The notes: generated by a model not told the origin, from the sequence alone. Positions 1-8,351 are shown, counted from the stretch's first letter. The stretch is DNA of 44,663 bases from Bacteroidota bacterium (GCA_017857395.1 JAFMDF010000042.1:1-44663); one strand, 5' to 3'. Program-made: numbers and translations.

Positions 1-42
1 CTACCTTTACTTTTCGTTAACGTTAACGAAAAGTAAAGGTAG
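1..42. repeat. Perfect 42-bp loopless palindrome at window edge
   Basis: The first 21 bases are the exact reverse complement of the next 21, with the centre at GTTAAC/GTTAAC between bases 21 and 22. There is no loop and no T-run directly after it, so it is not a typical intrinsic terminator. It could be the end of a longer inverted repeat, a regulatory operator, or an assembly fold-back at a contig end. What lies to its left cannot be seen. Confidence 0.9.
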
Positions 43-192
43 GGAAATTTTTCTAGTTTCAAAGCGAAGTGTTCATTTCTTTTTTCTTTAAAAACAACGC
101 ATGATGCATCTAGGAAAAAGGCGTCCAAAAAATGACTTAAAATGTAACATTTAGTCATATATTTCTTTTTATCACACCCAATTTTATTGATT

Positions 193-969
193 ATGAATCC
201 AACTTTAACCAACTTAGGAGTCACCTCTGCTACCCTTTCTGAAGCAGAAAAAAACTTTTTAGATAAAAATGGTTATTTGAATTTAGGGCAATTATTATCG
301 AACCAACAATTGACCGATATTCGCAATCAAATTGATTTTTTATTAAAAAAAGAAGAGAAACAAGCAGGTGCAGAATTGATGGATTCTCCTTATATCAAAC
401 ATCCTAAAGAGGCGGGTGCTGACCGTTTAGCAGATTTGGTCAATAAAGGGGCAGTTTTTGATATTTTTTATACCCATCCAAAAGTTTTAGCAGCTATCGC
501 CCAAGTAGTTGGGCAACCCTTCAAACTCTCCTCTTTAAATTATAGAGCAGCAAAACCAGGAAAAGGTTTACAAAAACTGCATGTTGATTGGTCAACTGCT
601 GTTCAACCTAATGATTTTAAAGTGGCCAATTCTATCTGGTTATTGGATGATTTTTCCAAAGCAAATGGGGCGACTCGGCTAGTGCCAGGCACCCATTTAA
701 CAGGTAAGTTACCACAAGATGAAATGGATAACCCTTTTGATTCACATTCGAAGGAGATTTTAATTGAAGCGCCTGCAGGTTCTGTTTTTATATTTAATTC
801 GCATGTTTGGCATGGTGGTACGACGAATCATACGAAGGCATATCGGAGAGCAATTCACAGTTATTTTTGTCGGCACGACCAACCACAGCAGGTTGACCAG
901 CAGCGGTATATTTTATCGGAAACTAAGGAACGGTTGTCTTTGGCTGCGCAGGAGATTTTGGGTGTTTAG
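193..969 (+). CDS. Phytanoyl-CoA dioxygenase (PhyH) family protein
   Basis: This 258-residue protein belongs to the PhyH group of non-haem Fe(II)/2-oxoglutarate oxygenases, which hydroxylate small molecules. The iron-binding triad is visible: H130 and D132 in LHVDW, and H207 in HVWHGGT. R218/R219 after it is placed to bind 2-oxoglutarate. There is no signal peptide, so it should be cytoplasmic. I start it at ATG 193; a TTG two codons upstream is in frame but adds only two residues. It stands alone, with 144 bases before the nucleotidyltransferase and a short direct repeat behind it. The substrate cannot be told from sequence. A link to sugar or lipid catabolism in this locus is only suggested by proximity. 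Confidence 0.88.
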   Translation: MNPTLTNLGVTSATLSEAEKNFLDKNGYLNLGQLLSNQQLTDIRNQIDFLLKKEEKQAGAELMDSPYIKHPKEAGADRLADLVNKGAVFDIFYTHPKVLAAIAQVVGQPFKLSSLNYRAAKPGKGLQKLHVDWSTAVQPNDFKVANSIWLLDDFSKANGATRLVPGTHLTGKLPQDEMDNPFDSHSKEILIEAPAGSVFIFNSHVWHGGTTNHTKAYRRAIHSYFCRHDQPQQVDQQRYILSETKERLSLAAQEILGV

Positions 970-999
970 TAATGGATATGGGCAATTGTATTTAATTCC

Positions 1000-1025
1000 C
1001 AACGGATTAATTAAGGACAACGGAT
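1000..1025 (+). repeat. ACGGAT direct-repeat unit (copy 1)
   Basis: Two CAACGGAT blocks are separated by 8 bases plus GA. The same arrangement, with the same spacing, occurs at 19495-19520, and the second half recurs inverted at 19271-19285. It lies just behind the dioxygenase gene. It is probably one end of an intergenic repeat family. Confidence 0.6.
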
Positions 1026-1077
1026 ATTAGATTTTTCTATCATTTAAGGGATTAAATTATGGTTGAAATGTAAATTA

Positions 1078-1109
1078 TTTTGACAAAAAGAAAACTTATG
1101 TTATCTTTA
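1078..1109 (+). promoter_or_regulatory. Possible Bacteroidota-type promoter
   Basis: TTTTG at 1078-1082 and TATCTTTA at 1102-1109 resemble the -33 (TTTG) and -7 (TAnnTTTG) elements of the Bacteroidota primary sigma factor, with 19 bases between them. The last base of the -7 box is A instead of G. The predicted transcript would begin at or very near the ATG at 1114, that is with almost no leader. This rests on motif match only. Confidence 0.3.
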
Positions 1110-1113
1110 TGAC

Positions 1114-1641
1114 ATGGATTTACAAGCAGGCTTACATAAAATAGTGAAGGTCTTTAATAAAGAGGATATTCCTTATATGCTAGTTGGTGGAATGGCAACG
1201 GGTTTTTATAATAAATATAGATTTACTTCTGATATTGATATAGTAGTTGGCATGTATCCAAATAATTTAAAAGCTTTAATACAGCATTTTCCCGATTGGT
1301 TGCCTTTTTTAGATGGGTTTAAGGAAAATGCCGAAAGAGGAATTGTATTTAATTTAACAGATTTTGAAACAGGTGTAAAATTTGATTTTATGCTTTATCA
1401 AGATTCTGATTATAACTGGTCTGCATTTGAAAGACGAAAAAAAGTAAAATTTGGAAATACAGAGTGCTTTATCCCTTCTCCAGAAGATTTAATCCTTGCC
1501 AAATTACAATGGTATCATATTTCAAAAAGTGGAAAGCAGCTAGAAGACTTAAAATTTTTAATTGAATTGGAAGGTTTGGATAAACAATACTTGAACCTCT
1601 GGGCAACAAAATTATATTTAAAAAGATATGGATTATTCTGA
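1114..1641 (+). CDS. Nucleotidyltransferase-fold protein (DUF6036-like / MNT-like)
   Basis: The 175-residue protein shows the minimal nucleotidyltransferase signature: a GG loop at G25-G26 (LVGGMATG), the D40-I-D42 metal pair (SDIDIVV) and a third acidic residue D91 (VKFDFML). All residues needed for nucleotide transfer therefore appear to be present. Proteins of this type often act as the transferase half of MNT/HEPN-like or AbiEii-like toxin-antitoxin modules, and others modify small molecules. The gene overlaps the next one by 14 bases, which implies translational coupling. There is no signal peptide. The family name is my best guess; the fold assignment is firmer than the DUF number. Its AT-rich codon use and lack of metabolic link to the glycan genes suggest an accessory insertion. 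Confidence 0.72.
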   Translation: MDLQAGLHKIVKVFNKEDIPYMLVGGMATGFYNKYRFTSDIDIVVGMYPNNLKALIQHFPDWLPFLDGFKENAERGIVFNLTDFETGVKFDFMLYQDSDYNWSAFERRKKVKFGNTECFIPSPEDLILAKLQWYHISKSGKQLEDLKFLIELEGLDKQYLNLWATKLYLKRYGLF

Positions 1642-2107
1642 AAATGTAAAAGCAAGTTTAGCTTCTGATTTTGCTTATGCGAAATGGTATGCTAAACAAT
1701 CCGATGAAAGAAAGTCTGGTATGATACTAAGTGGTTATCGCTTTGTAGTCGATAATATCCGAAATGCTATTCTGGATAAAAATCCATTTTCTACTAAAGC
1801 TTATATCAAATCAAAATTTATCGAATACACCCAAAAAGAAGATTATTCCGAAGCAACTTTCGCCTTTATCCAAGAAAAAATGAAAGAAAGGTCTGAAAAA
1901 GAATGGCAAGACCGTTTTAAAGCCATGAAAAAAGCCCTCGGTTGGTCTTATGAACAAATGGCATTGTATATGGAGGCCAAAAATGGTGCATCCGTTAAGG
2001 CATCTGTCAATCGACAATTACCTGCTTTTGCAAAATTAGCCGTTTGTGTTTTTGAGGAAATGAATCGAAAGAAGGAGGAATCTCAATCAAAAGAAGTTCC
2101 TAAATGA
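1628..2107 (+). CDS. Unrecognised protein coupled to the nucleotidyltransferase
   Basis: I do not recognise this 159-residue protein. It starts 14 bases inside the end of the nucleotidyltransferase gene in another frame, so the two are almost certainly co-translated. It is rich in charged and helical sequence, has no signal peptide and no membrane segment. The C-terminal third (about residues 103-145, from LGWSYEQMALYME through SVNRQLPAFAKL) has the spacing of a helix-turn-helix-like unit, which would suit an autoregulating antitoxin. This is inference from context. A plain helical partner protein is equally possible. Confidence 0.6.
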   Translation: MDYSENVKASLASDFAYAKWYAKQSDERKSGMILSGYRFVVDNIRNAILDKNPFSTKAYIKSKFIEYTQKEDYSEATFAFIQEKMKERSEKEWQDRFKAMKKALGWSYEQMALYMEAKNGASVKASVNRQLPAFAKLAVCVFEEMNRKKEESQSKEVPK

Positions 2108-2221
2108 TGTAGAGAAAGTAGCTACATTATTTGCTTACTACTGGACATTTTGATTCTAGATACTGGATTTTTGATAATAGGTGAATCAAATACCCAATTC
2201 ACAGCTATCTAAACATTTATA

Positions 2222-2506
2222 GTGAAATCGAAAGGAAAAGATGAAGAAGAAATATGCATGAACTTTGATTTTCTATTTAAATCGGGAAAGAAATGGAAGA
2301 CAAGATTATTATTAACGAATGAGTATGATAAACTTTGTACAGAAAGTAAAGTAGATGAAGTATTTAGTTTTTTGTCAAAAAAGGAGTTAGACAGGGAAAT
2401 TATTACTACAGAATTGAGGCAAGGAAATATTGAACAACTTCAAATTGAGCTTTTAGGTAAGAATTGTGAAGGAACAATTTCTACTAAATTGTTTTCTAAT
2501 TTATGA
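2222..2506 (+). CDS. Small hypothetical protein (doubtful)
   Basis: An open frame of 94 codons begins at GTG 2222; an internal ATG at 2258 would give 82 residues. The product is charged, has no signal peptide and no motif I recognise. It follows the nucleotidyltransferase pair by 115 bases on the same strand and could be a third gene of that module or a gene remnant. Length and composition do not settle whether it is coding. Confidence 0.35.
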   Translation: MKSKGKDEEEICMNFDFLFKSGKKWKTRLLLTNEYDKLCTESKVDEVFSFLSKKELDREIITTELRQGNIEQLQIELLGKNCEGTISTKLFSNL

Positions 2507-2799
2507 TAAAACTGTGCGCCCCGTCTAGCCAAAAAACGAACTATTTTTAACTCGAAACCGCCCCTCCAACCCCATGGTTTCCAACGCTCAATTTTTTTAT
2601 AAGAAATCTATTTTTCTTATAACTGTCCAAATCCCCATAGGTATTGGGTAAATTAGCTTCTTCTGATTTTCCAAAAAAAATTAAATCGAAAAAAATTAAT
2701 CGGTTCTTGCTCTTTTTTATATCTTGCCGAACAGGGAAATGTAACATCCTTCCTCCTTTAAAAACTTAGTTTTTCTCATTTTGCACCAAAAACAATAAT
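2507..2799. other. Intergenic region with one short hairpin
   Basis: These 293 bases hold no convincing gene. A minus-strand open frame at 2547-2747 has no recognisable product. One 7-bp perfect hairpin is visible (TTATAAG at 2597-2603, CTTATAA at 2616-2622) in a T-rich stretch. The promoter for the following dehydrogenase gene must lie near the right end, but I cannot place it. Confidence 0.5.
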
Positions 2800-3801
2800 A
2801 TGAAAATTACCTTTGATGACCTCAAAAGTCTCCTGAATAATATCTTAGTAAAAACAGGTTTTGCTCCAGATAAAGCGGATTTAATCGCCAATATTTTTGC
2901 CAATTCTACCCTTGATGGTTATCATTCCCATGGCGTCAATCGTTTTGGAGAATTTTTGAAAACCATCACAGACGGCTATGTGCAAATGGGGGTCGAACCC
3001 AAGCGACAATTAGCTTTAGGGAATTTTGAAAGATGGGATGGACAATTAGGCCCTGGCCCATTAACTGCTCATTTTTGTATGAATCGCGCTATTGAATTGG
3101 CTAAAAAATTTGGAATGGGTTGCGTTGCCTTGCAAAATGGTAGCCATTGGATGCGGGGCGGTTCTTATGGTTGGCAAGCTGCCGCTGCTGGTTGTATCGG
3201 CATCTGTTTTACGAATACCGAACCAAATATGCCTTCTTGGGGCGCCAAAGAAGCTAATACAGGCAATAATCCGTTAATTGTAGCGGTACCAAAAGCAGAT
3301 GGTGACATCGTTTTGGATATGTCTTTATCCCAATTTTCTTATGGTAAAATGTGGCAGTTAGATATGGAAGGAAAAGAGTTGCCTTTCCCTGGAGGTTATA
3401 ATGCGGACGGCGAATTAACCACCAATCCAAGAGCTATTGTGGATACTCGTCGATTATTACCCACAGGTTATTGGAAAGGTTCGGGTTTGTCTATTTTGAT
3501 TGATTTAATGGCGACTTTGCTATCTTCGGGGCGTTCGACGGCAAAAATTGGAGAAATGGAGGCAGAATATGGCCTGTCTCAAGTTTTTATATGTTTTGAT
3601 GCCAAGCAACTCAACTCCGATGACCGACATGAAACTTTAGTAGATGAGATTTTAACTTTTATTCAGAGTGTTGCGCCTGTGAAAGAAGGAGGCACTATAG
3701 AATATCCTGGGAGTCAGACGATAAAAAGGCGAGCTAAACATTTAAAAGAAGGAATTGAAGTGAATGAGGAGGTTTTGGCTAAATTGCAGGCGATGGTTTA
3801 A
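2800..3801 (+). CDS. yiaK: 2,3-diketo-L-gulonate reductase / 3-dehydro-L-gulonate 2-dehydrogenase (YiaK-like, Ldh2 family)
   Basis: This 333-residue cytoplasmic protein is an NAD(P)H-dependent oxidoreductase of the Ldh2/malate-lactate dehydrogenase family. It resembles E. coli YiaK (DlgD) along its length: the start SHGVNRF block (H42-S43-H44, with H44 at the position of the catalytic histidine of YiaK), HWMRGGSYGWQAA, WGAKE..GNNPLIVA, the SYGK block and GYWKGSG. YiaK reduces 2,3-diketo-L-gulonate to 3-keto-L-gulonate. Here the enzyme may handle a keto-sugar acid released from uronate. It precedes a Gfo/Idh/MocA oxidoreductase by 142 bases, and the two may form one unit. ATG 2800 gives the normal family length and N-terminus. 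The family is certain, the exact substrate inferred. Confidence 0.88.
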   Translation: MKITFDDLKSLLNNILVKTGFAPDKADLIANIFANSTLDGYHSHGVNRFGEFLKTITDGYVQMGVEPKRQLALGNFERWDGQLGPGPLTAHFCMNRAIELAKKFGMGCVALQNGSHWMRGGSYGWQAAAAGCIGICFTNTEPNMPSWGAKEANTGNNPLIVAVPKADGDIVLDMSLSQFSYGKMWQLDMEGKELPFPGGYNADGELTTNPRAIVDTRRLLPTGYWKGSGLSILIDLMATLLSSGRSTAKIGEMEAEYGLSQVFICFDAKQLNSDDRHETLVDEILTFIQSVAPVKEGGTIEYPGSQTIKRRAKHLKEGIEVNEEVLAKLQAMV

Positions 3802-3943
3802 TTAAAAAGAGGTCAAAAGTCAGACCATGAGGAATGATAATTCCGACCCCGAAGGGACGGGCTGCTGAAATTTTCTGTCAGATGCACCATACTGACCACG
3901 CCTTGAATCTGACCTCTGCTGACATCTATAAAACTAAACAAAA
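3802..3943. repeat. Short inverted-repeat intergenic spacer
   Basis: Between the two oxidoreductase genes, AGAGGTCA (3808-3815) is matched by TGACCTCT (3910-3917), and the interior contains related GTCAGA/TCTGAC words and a CCC-gaa-GGG hairpin. The pattern resembles the longer inverted-repeat spacer at 4977-5160, which also uses a GTCAGA/TCTGAC core. It may be a degraded copy of that element. Confidence 0.35.
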
Positions 3944-4966
3944 ATGACCAAAAAAATAAAAGGAAATATCGTTAAATGGGGCATATTAGGCGTAGGAGAC
4001 GTCTGTGAAGTAAAAAGTGCGCCTGCCATGCAGTTAATTGAAAACTCCGAATTGGTAGCAGTCATGCGCAGAAATGGCGCAAAAGCTAAAGATTATGCCG
4101 AAAGACATGGTGTATCAAAATGGTATGAGGATGCAGATGCATTGATAAATGACCCCGATGTAAATGCTATTTACATTGCGACCCCTCCAAATGCGCATGC
4201 CGAATTAACGCTAAAAGCAGCCAAAGCAGGTAAACCTGTTTATGTCGAAAAGCCAATGGCTACGTCTTTCGCAGCTTGTAAGGAGATGATTAACGTTTGT
4301 GATACCGCCAAAGTGCCGCTTTATGTAGCCTATTATCGGAGGACTTTACCCAATTTTCTTCATTTAAAACAGTTGATTGAATCCGGTATTATTGGCGACA
4401 TTCGGTTGGTAAAAATTGATTTATATAAAACCATTGACCCCGATATTTTATCGAAAACAGTTGCGACGATGCCGACTAATTGGCGCATCAATCCCGAAAT
4501 TGCTGGTGGTGGCTACTTCTTTGATTTGGCAGCCCATCAATTGGATTATTTAGACTTTGCTTTTGGGCCAATTAAATCCGTCAACGGCTTTGCTGCTAAT
4601 CAAGCAGGTTTGTACAAAGCAGCAGATATTATTACGGGGGCTTTTACTTTTGGAAATGGGATTCAAGGTATCGGTAGTTGGTGTTTTACGGTAGATAAAA
4701 AGGCGGAAAGAGATGAATTAACCATTGTTGGAAGTGAAGGTCAATTGAGTATTCCATTTTTTGGTGCGCCCCAAATTATTTTAGAAAAATCAGGACTCAA
4801 AAGAAAGAAGAAATTCCATTTTGACTTACCTAAACATATTCAACAACCTTTGATTCAGACTATCGTCGATGATTTATTGGGAAGGGGAACTTGTCCGAGT
4901 ACGGGGGTAAGTGCAGCTCGTACCAATTGGGTGATGGAGGAATTGACAAAAAATTATTATTCCTAA
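3944..4966 (+). CDS. Gfo/Idh/MocA family NAD(P)-dependent oxidoreductase
   Basis: This 340-residue cytoplasmic protein has the N-terminal Rossmann fold with WGILGVGDV at residues 12-20 and the hallmark EKP at 102-104, where the lysine is catalytic. The second half carries the GGGYFFDLAAHQLDYLDF block, with D193 and H197 in the places of the proton-relay pair of the family. Members oxidise or reduce the C2, C3 or C1 hydroxyl of sugars and inositols. In glycan loci with DUF1080 proteins they are known to make or reduce 3-keto sugars. That role is inferred here from the DUF1080 gene that follows. A short terminator-like hairpin lies after the gene. Confidence 0.88.
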   Translation: MTKKIKGNIVKWGILGVGDVCEVKSAPAMQLIENSELVAVMRRNGAKAKDYAERHGVSKWYEDADALINDPDVNAIYIATPPNAHAELTLKAAKAGKPVYVEKPMATSFAACKEMINVCDTAKVPLYVAYYRRTLPNFLHLKQLIESGIIGDIRLVKIDLYKTIDPDILSKTVATMPTNWRINPEIAGGGYFFDLAAHQLDYLDFAFGPIKSVNGFAANQAGLYKAADIITGAFTFGNGIQGIGSWCFTVDKKAERDELTIVGSEGQLSIPFFGAPQIILEKSGLKRKKKFHFDLPKHIQQPLIQTIVDDLLGRGTCPSTGVSAARTNWVMEELTKNYYS

Positions 4967-4976
4967 GCACTTGTTT

Positions 4977-5120
4977 AGAAGTCAGGTGTATGATGTTTAG
5001 ATAATCAGCTAAAAAATTAATATTGTAAAATTTAAACTTTAATCTCATAACGGATAGTATCCGTTTTTTTACTGACGCTCTATTGACCACGACTAGTTCA
5101 ACGTCATACATCTGACTTCT
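4977..5120. repeat. Intergenic element with 19-bp imperfect terminal inverted repeats
   Basis: AGAAGTCAGGTGTATGATG at 4977-4995 is matched on the other strand by bases 5102-5120 with two mismatches (17 of 19). A 12-bp word from the right arm (TCTGACTTCTAA, 5111-5122) is repeated directly at 5149-5160. The element is about 144 bp, has no open frame of note, and contains a terminator-like hairpin in the middle. It looks like a MITE-like or palindromic intergenic unit. Confidence 0.6.
5049..5070 (+). terminator. Rho-independent terminator-like hairpin
   Basis: AACGGAT (5049-5055) pairs with ATCCGTT (5059-5065) around a 3-base loop, followed by a run of seven T ending at 5070. It lies 82 bases after the Gfo/Idh/MocA gene and faces its transcription. 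The stem is only 7 bp and weak in G+C. Its core ACGGAT/ATCCGT is shared with other intergenic repeats in this window. Confidence 0.6.
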
Positions 5121-5303
5121 AACAGTTTATGTAATAAATGGTCTGGCTTCTGACTTCTAATTCTTATTTGATGGTTTATAAGAATTGTGTTACATTTTTA
5201 ACACCTATTGTTACCATTCTACCTTAAACAGTTTCTAGGGTTCGTCTACCTTTTCCAAAAAATAAATTCCAATAAAAATTATTTTAAAAAATCTAAAATA
5301 GAT

Positions 5304-6677
5304 ATGAAAAAACAACAATTTTTGATAGCAGTATTGCTAAGCTTTTTGGTAGGAAACCTAAATGCCCAAGATGGATGGGAAATGCTTTTTAATGGCAAAG
5401 ACTTCTCTAATTTTGAGCAACTCAATGGGCAAGCCACCTACAAAATTGAGAACGGGGAAATGATTGGTATTTCCAAATTAAAAACGCCGAATAGCTTTAT
5501 GGCTACGAAAAAGAAATATGGCGATTTCATCTTGGAATTTGATGTTTTTGTAGAAAATGGGCTGAATTCAGGCGTGCAATTCCGAAGTATTAGTAATCCT
5601 GACGACCGAAATGGGCGAGTACATGGCTATCAATGTGAGATAGAAACAAGTTCTAGAAAATGGGCAGGTGGGGTTTACGATGAAGCTAGAAGAGGTTGGC
5701 TATATCCTTTGACTAGAAATCCAAAAGGTCAAAATGCTTTTGTCCCTGGTGAATGGAATAGTTATCGGATTGAAGCCATTGGTCCTTATATTCGGACTTG
5801 GGTAAATGGCGTACAATGTGCAAACTTAGTCGATGGTTTAACCTCCGAAGGTATCATTGCTTTTCAAGTACATGGGATTAAAAATGTGGAACAAGCGGGT
5901 AAAATTGTCAAGTGGAGAAATATTAAAATTAAAACAACTGATTTGGCAAATACTCAAATGCCAGTTGATAAAGATGTGCCTGAAATTAGCTATTTAGATG
6001 GTCAATTAACCAATAAAGAAGTACGACAAGGCTGGCGGTATTTATGGGATGGCAAAAGCACTAGCGGATGGAGAGGTGCAAAAATAGAAACGTTCCCTGC
6101 AAAGGGTTGGGAAATGAATAATGGTATCCTAAAAGTATTATCTTCTGGTGGGGCAGAATCCCGAAATGGAGGTGATATAGTAACGATTGACACTTATAGT
6201 GATTTTGAATTAAGTGTTGATTTCAAAATGACTAAAGGTGCAAATAGTGGTATCAAATACTTTGTAGATCCTGAACTAAATAAAGGGCAAGGTTCTGCCA
6301 TTGGTTTAGAATTCCAAATTTTAGACGATAAAAATCATCCTGATGCGAAGGCAGGAAAAAATGGCAATAGAATGGTCGGATCTTTATACGATTTGATTCG
6401 GGCAGAAAATAACGATAGTTCTAGAGGCAAAAATTTCAAAGGCATTGGCAAATGGAATAATGCTCGAATTGTCGTTAAAGGAGGGCATGTTGAACATTGG
6501 TTAAACCAAGTAAAAGTAGTAGAATTCGACCGACATAGCCAAATTTTCAAGGCTCTAGTAGAAAAGAGTAAGTACGAAAAATGGGAGAATTTTGGTCGAT
6601 TGCCAGCAGGTCATATTTTATTACAAGACCACGGGGATGAAGTCGAATTTAAGAACATAAAGATTCGAGAGTTTTAA
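5304..6677 (+). CDS. Secreted protein with two tandem DUF1080 (3-keto-disaccharide hydrolase) domains
   Basis: Residues 1-21 form a Sec signal peptide (hydrophobic core LLSFLVGNLNAQ), then two DUF1080 jelly-roll domains follow at about 24-211 and 243-457. Each has the typical opening (WEMLFNGKDFSNF and WRYLWDGKSTSGW) and the later pattern of NSGVQFR/NSGIKYF, a GYQCEI/GLEFQIL strand and a W..I.I end. Family members bind or cleave disaccharides, and some hydrolyse glycosides whose sugar carries a 3-keto group. I start at ATG 5304; the open frame reaches back to 5208 but those 32 codons precede the signal peptide and lack its character. Single-domain DUF1080 proteins are about 200-250 residues, so this is a duplicated form. 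A strong terminator follows. Confidence 0.9.
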   Translation: MKKQQFLIAVLLSFLVGNLNAQDGWEMLFNGKDFSNFEQLNGQATYKIENGEMIGISKLKTPNSFMATKKKYGDFILEFDVFVENGLNSGVQFRSISNPDDRNGRVHGYQCEIETSSRKWAGGVYDEARRGWLYPLTRNPKGQNAFVPGEWNSYRIEAIGPYIRTWVNGVQCANLVDGLTSEGIIAFQVHGIKNVEQAGKIVKWRNIKIKTTDLANTQMPVDKDVPEISYLDGQLTNKEVRQGWRYLWDGKSTSGWRGAKIETFPAKGWEMNNGILKVLSSGGAESRNGGDIVTIDTYSDFELSVDFKMTKGANSGIKYFVDPELNKGQGSAIGLEFQILDDKNHPDAKAGKNGNRMVGSLYDLIRAENNDSSRGKNFKGIGKWNNARIVVKGGHVEHWLNQVKVVEFDRHSQIFKALVEKSKYEKWENFGRLPAGHILLQDHGDEVEFKNIKIREF

Positions 6678-6730
6678 AAAAAGCTGTATGAAGAAGTTAT
6701 AACTTTTAATAGGTAACTATAATAAAAGAA

Positions 6731-6766
6731 AGGAGGTTCTCTATTAGAATCTCCTTTTTATTTTTT
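6731..6766 (+). terminator. Rho-independent terminator
   Basis: AGGAGGTTCT (6731-6740) pairs with AGAATCTCCT (6746-6755) around a 5-base loop, with one G-T wobble, followed by a T-rich tail. An A-rich stretch before the stem could pair with the tail, so it may also work in the opposite direction. It closes the double-DUF1080 gene and separates it from the sulfatase at 6789. Confidence 0.8.
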
Positions 6767-6788
6767 AAGAAAATAGAGAAACAGTAGC

Positions 6789-8351
6789 ATGCGATTACCT
6801 TTAGTTATTATCCAATTATTCCTCCTATTTTCCATAACTGCCTGTAATAAAATTTTATCTGTCGATACAATTAAGACCCCAAAAAGCCCAAATATCATTT
6901 TCATCTTAACGGACGACCATGGCTGGACACATACTTCTCATCAGGCAGACCCTAATATTCCAGATTCAAAAAGTGATTATTTTGAAACGCCTAATTTAGA
7001 CCGTTTTGCCAAATCAGGGTTGCTATTTACTCAAGGATATGCGCCCAACCCAATTTGTTCACCCACTCGAAACAGTCTTTTATTTGGTCAAAATGGCGCT
7101 AGGCATATTTATAATAAAGATGCGGATTGGTACAAAAAAACAGCCGATTGGTTGACTATTCCAAAAGCCATCAAGCATGGGAATCCGAACTATAAAACAG
7201 CGCATTTTGGCAAGTGGCATGTAGCTATGGTACCCAAAGAAGCAGGTTATGATTATGATGAGGGGATGACTTCTAATGCTGCTGGGGAAGGATTTGGAGA
7301 TGGCTTTTTAAATGCAAAAGACTATACCAAAAAGGTAAAAAAATACTTAAAAGATAATGATATACCCAATCTTACCAAGGCAAAGGCAACAGGAAAACCG
7401 TCGATGTATTGGAGTGACGATAATCCCAAAGACCTTTTTGGTTTAACCAAAAGAGCTATCGACTTTATGTCGAAAAGTACCAAAGCCGCTAAACCTTTTT
7501 ATGTACAAATTTCTCATTATGCGACGCACTTATCCCTTGTTTCCCAAAAAGAAACCTACGAATATTTTAAACAAAAAAAGAAAGGAGAACGGCATCAATC
7601 ACCCGAATTTGCCGCCATGTTAAAAGATATGGATACCAGTGTAGGGCAAATTTTAGATTATGTAAAAGCAGCAGGTATTGCAGATAACACTTACATTTTT
7701 TTAATGGGCGATAATGGAGGCAGACCGTCTTTAAATCAAATTGGTATTGCTGATGAAAAGGGAGCATTGGTCTCGGCTCATTACTCTGAGATTCACGAAA
7801 GAAATTTGCCTTTGAGAGATGGCAAACATTCCTTTTATGAAGGAGGAATCAGAGTGCCTTTTATGGTCATTGGCCCTGATATTGCTGCTAATCGAGTATC
7901 TGAAACGCCTGTTACTGGCTTGGATTTTTTACCCACTTTTGCTCAACTAGCAGGAAATACCACAAAAATGCCTCATTATATTGACGGAGGCAGCTTAGTC
8001 CCTTTAATAAAAAATGAGAAAATCAATAAAGTAAATAGAAATAGAGCCCATTTATTATTTCACCAAAGTTCTCACCGCAAGCCTCGAACAGCCATTAGAA
8101 AAGGAGATTATAAATTAATAAAATATTGGAGCAAGGAAACAAAATATACCGAAACCCCAAAAGTAGAACTGTTTGATATAGCTGCTGATTTGGCAGAAAC
8201 AAGGGATTTATCTAAGCAATTACCTGAAATAAAAGTAGCTTTAGAAAAAGAAATGTTGGACTTTTTGGAAGAGGTGAATGCGGAAACGGGTATTCGGAAA
8301 ATTGAAGGGGCTTTTTATCGGTTGAAGGATGATTTAGCTAAAAAATATTGA
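6789..8351 (+). CDS. Sulfatase (S1 family, lipoprotein)
   Basis: This 520-residue protein is an S1 arylsulfatase-type enzyme that hydrolyses sulfate esters, here probably on polysaccharide or oligosaccharide. The first 18 residues are a lipoprotein signal with C19 in ITAC. The metal-binding D42-D43 (ILTDDHGW) is followed by C90-S-P-T-R, the motif in which the cysteine is matured to formylglycine; GKWH and MGDNGG follow later as expected. The lipobox predicts anchoring to the periplasmic or surface face of a membrane. It starts 22 bases after a terminator and is followed after 63 bases by the YesU-PhoD gene. Sulfate position and subfamily cannot be assigned by eye. Confidence 0.92.
   Translation: MRLPLVIIQLFLLFSITACNKILSVDTIKTPKSPNIIFILTDDHGWTHTSHQADPNIPDSKSDYFETPNLDRFAKSGLLFTQGYAPNPICSPTRNSLLFGQNGARHIYNKDADWYKKTADWLTIPKAIKHGNPNYKTAHFGKWHVAMVPKEAGYDYDEGMTSNAAGEGFGDGFLNAKDYTKKVKKYLKDNDIPNLTKAKATGKPSMYWSDDNPKDLFGLTKRAIDFMSKSTKAAKPFYVQISHYATHLSLVSQKETYEYFKQKKKGERHQSPEFAAMLKDMDTSVGQILDYVKAAGIADNTYIFLMGDNGGRPSLNQIGIADEKGALVSAHYSEIHERNLPLRDGKHSFYEGGIRVPFMVIGPDIAANRVSETPVTGLDFLPTFAQLAGNTTKMPHYIDGGSLVPLIKNEKINKVNRNRAHLLFHQSSHRKPRTAIRKGDYKLIKYWSKETKYTETPKVELFDIAADLAETRDLSKQLPEIKVALEKEMLDFLEEVNAETGIRKIEGAFYRLKDDLAKKY

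Noticed and set aside
2547-2747. 66-residue minus-strand frame in the spacer before the YiaK-like gene
   Set aside because: No motif, poor composition, no neighbour to go with; more likely chance.
5208-5303. Upstream extension of the double-DUF1080 gene
   Set aside because: A typical signal peptide begins at 5304; the upstream codons have no conserved pattern.
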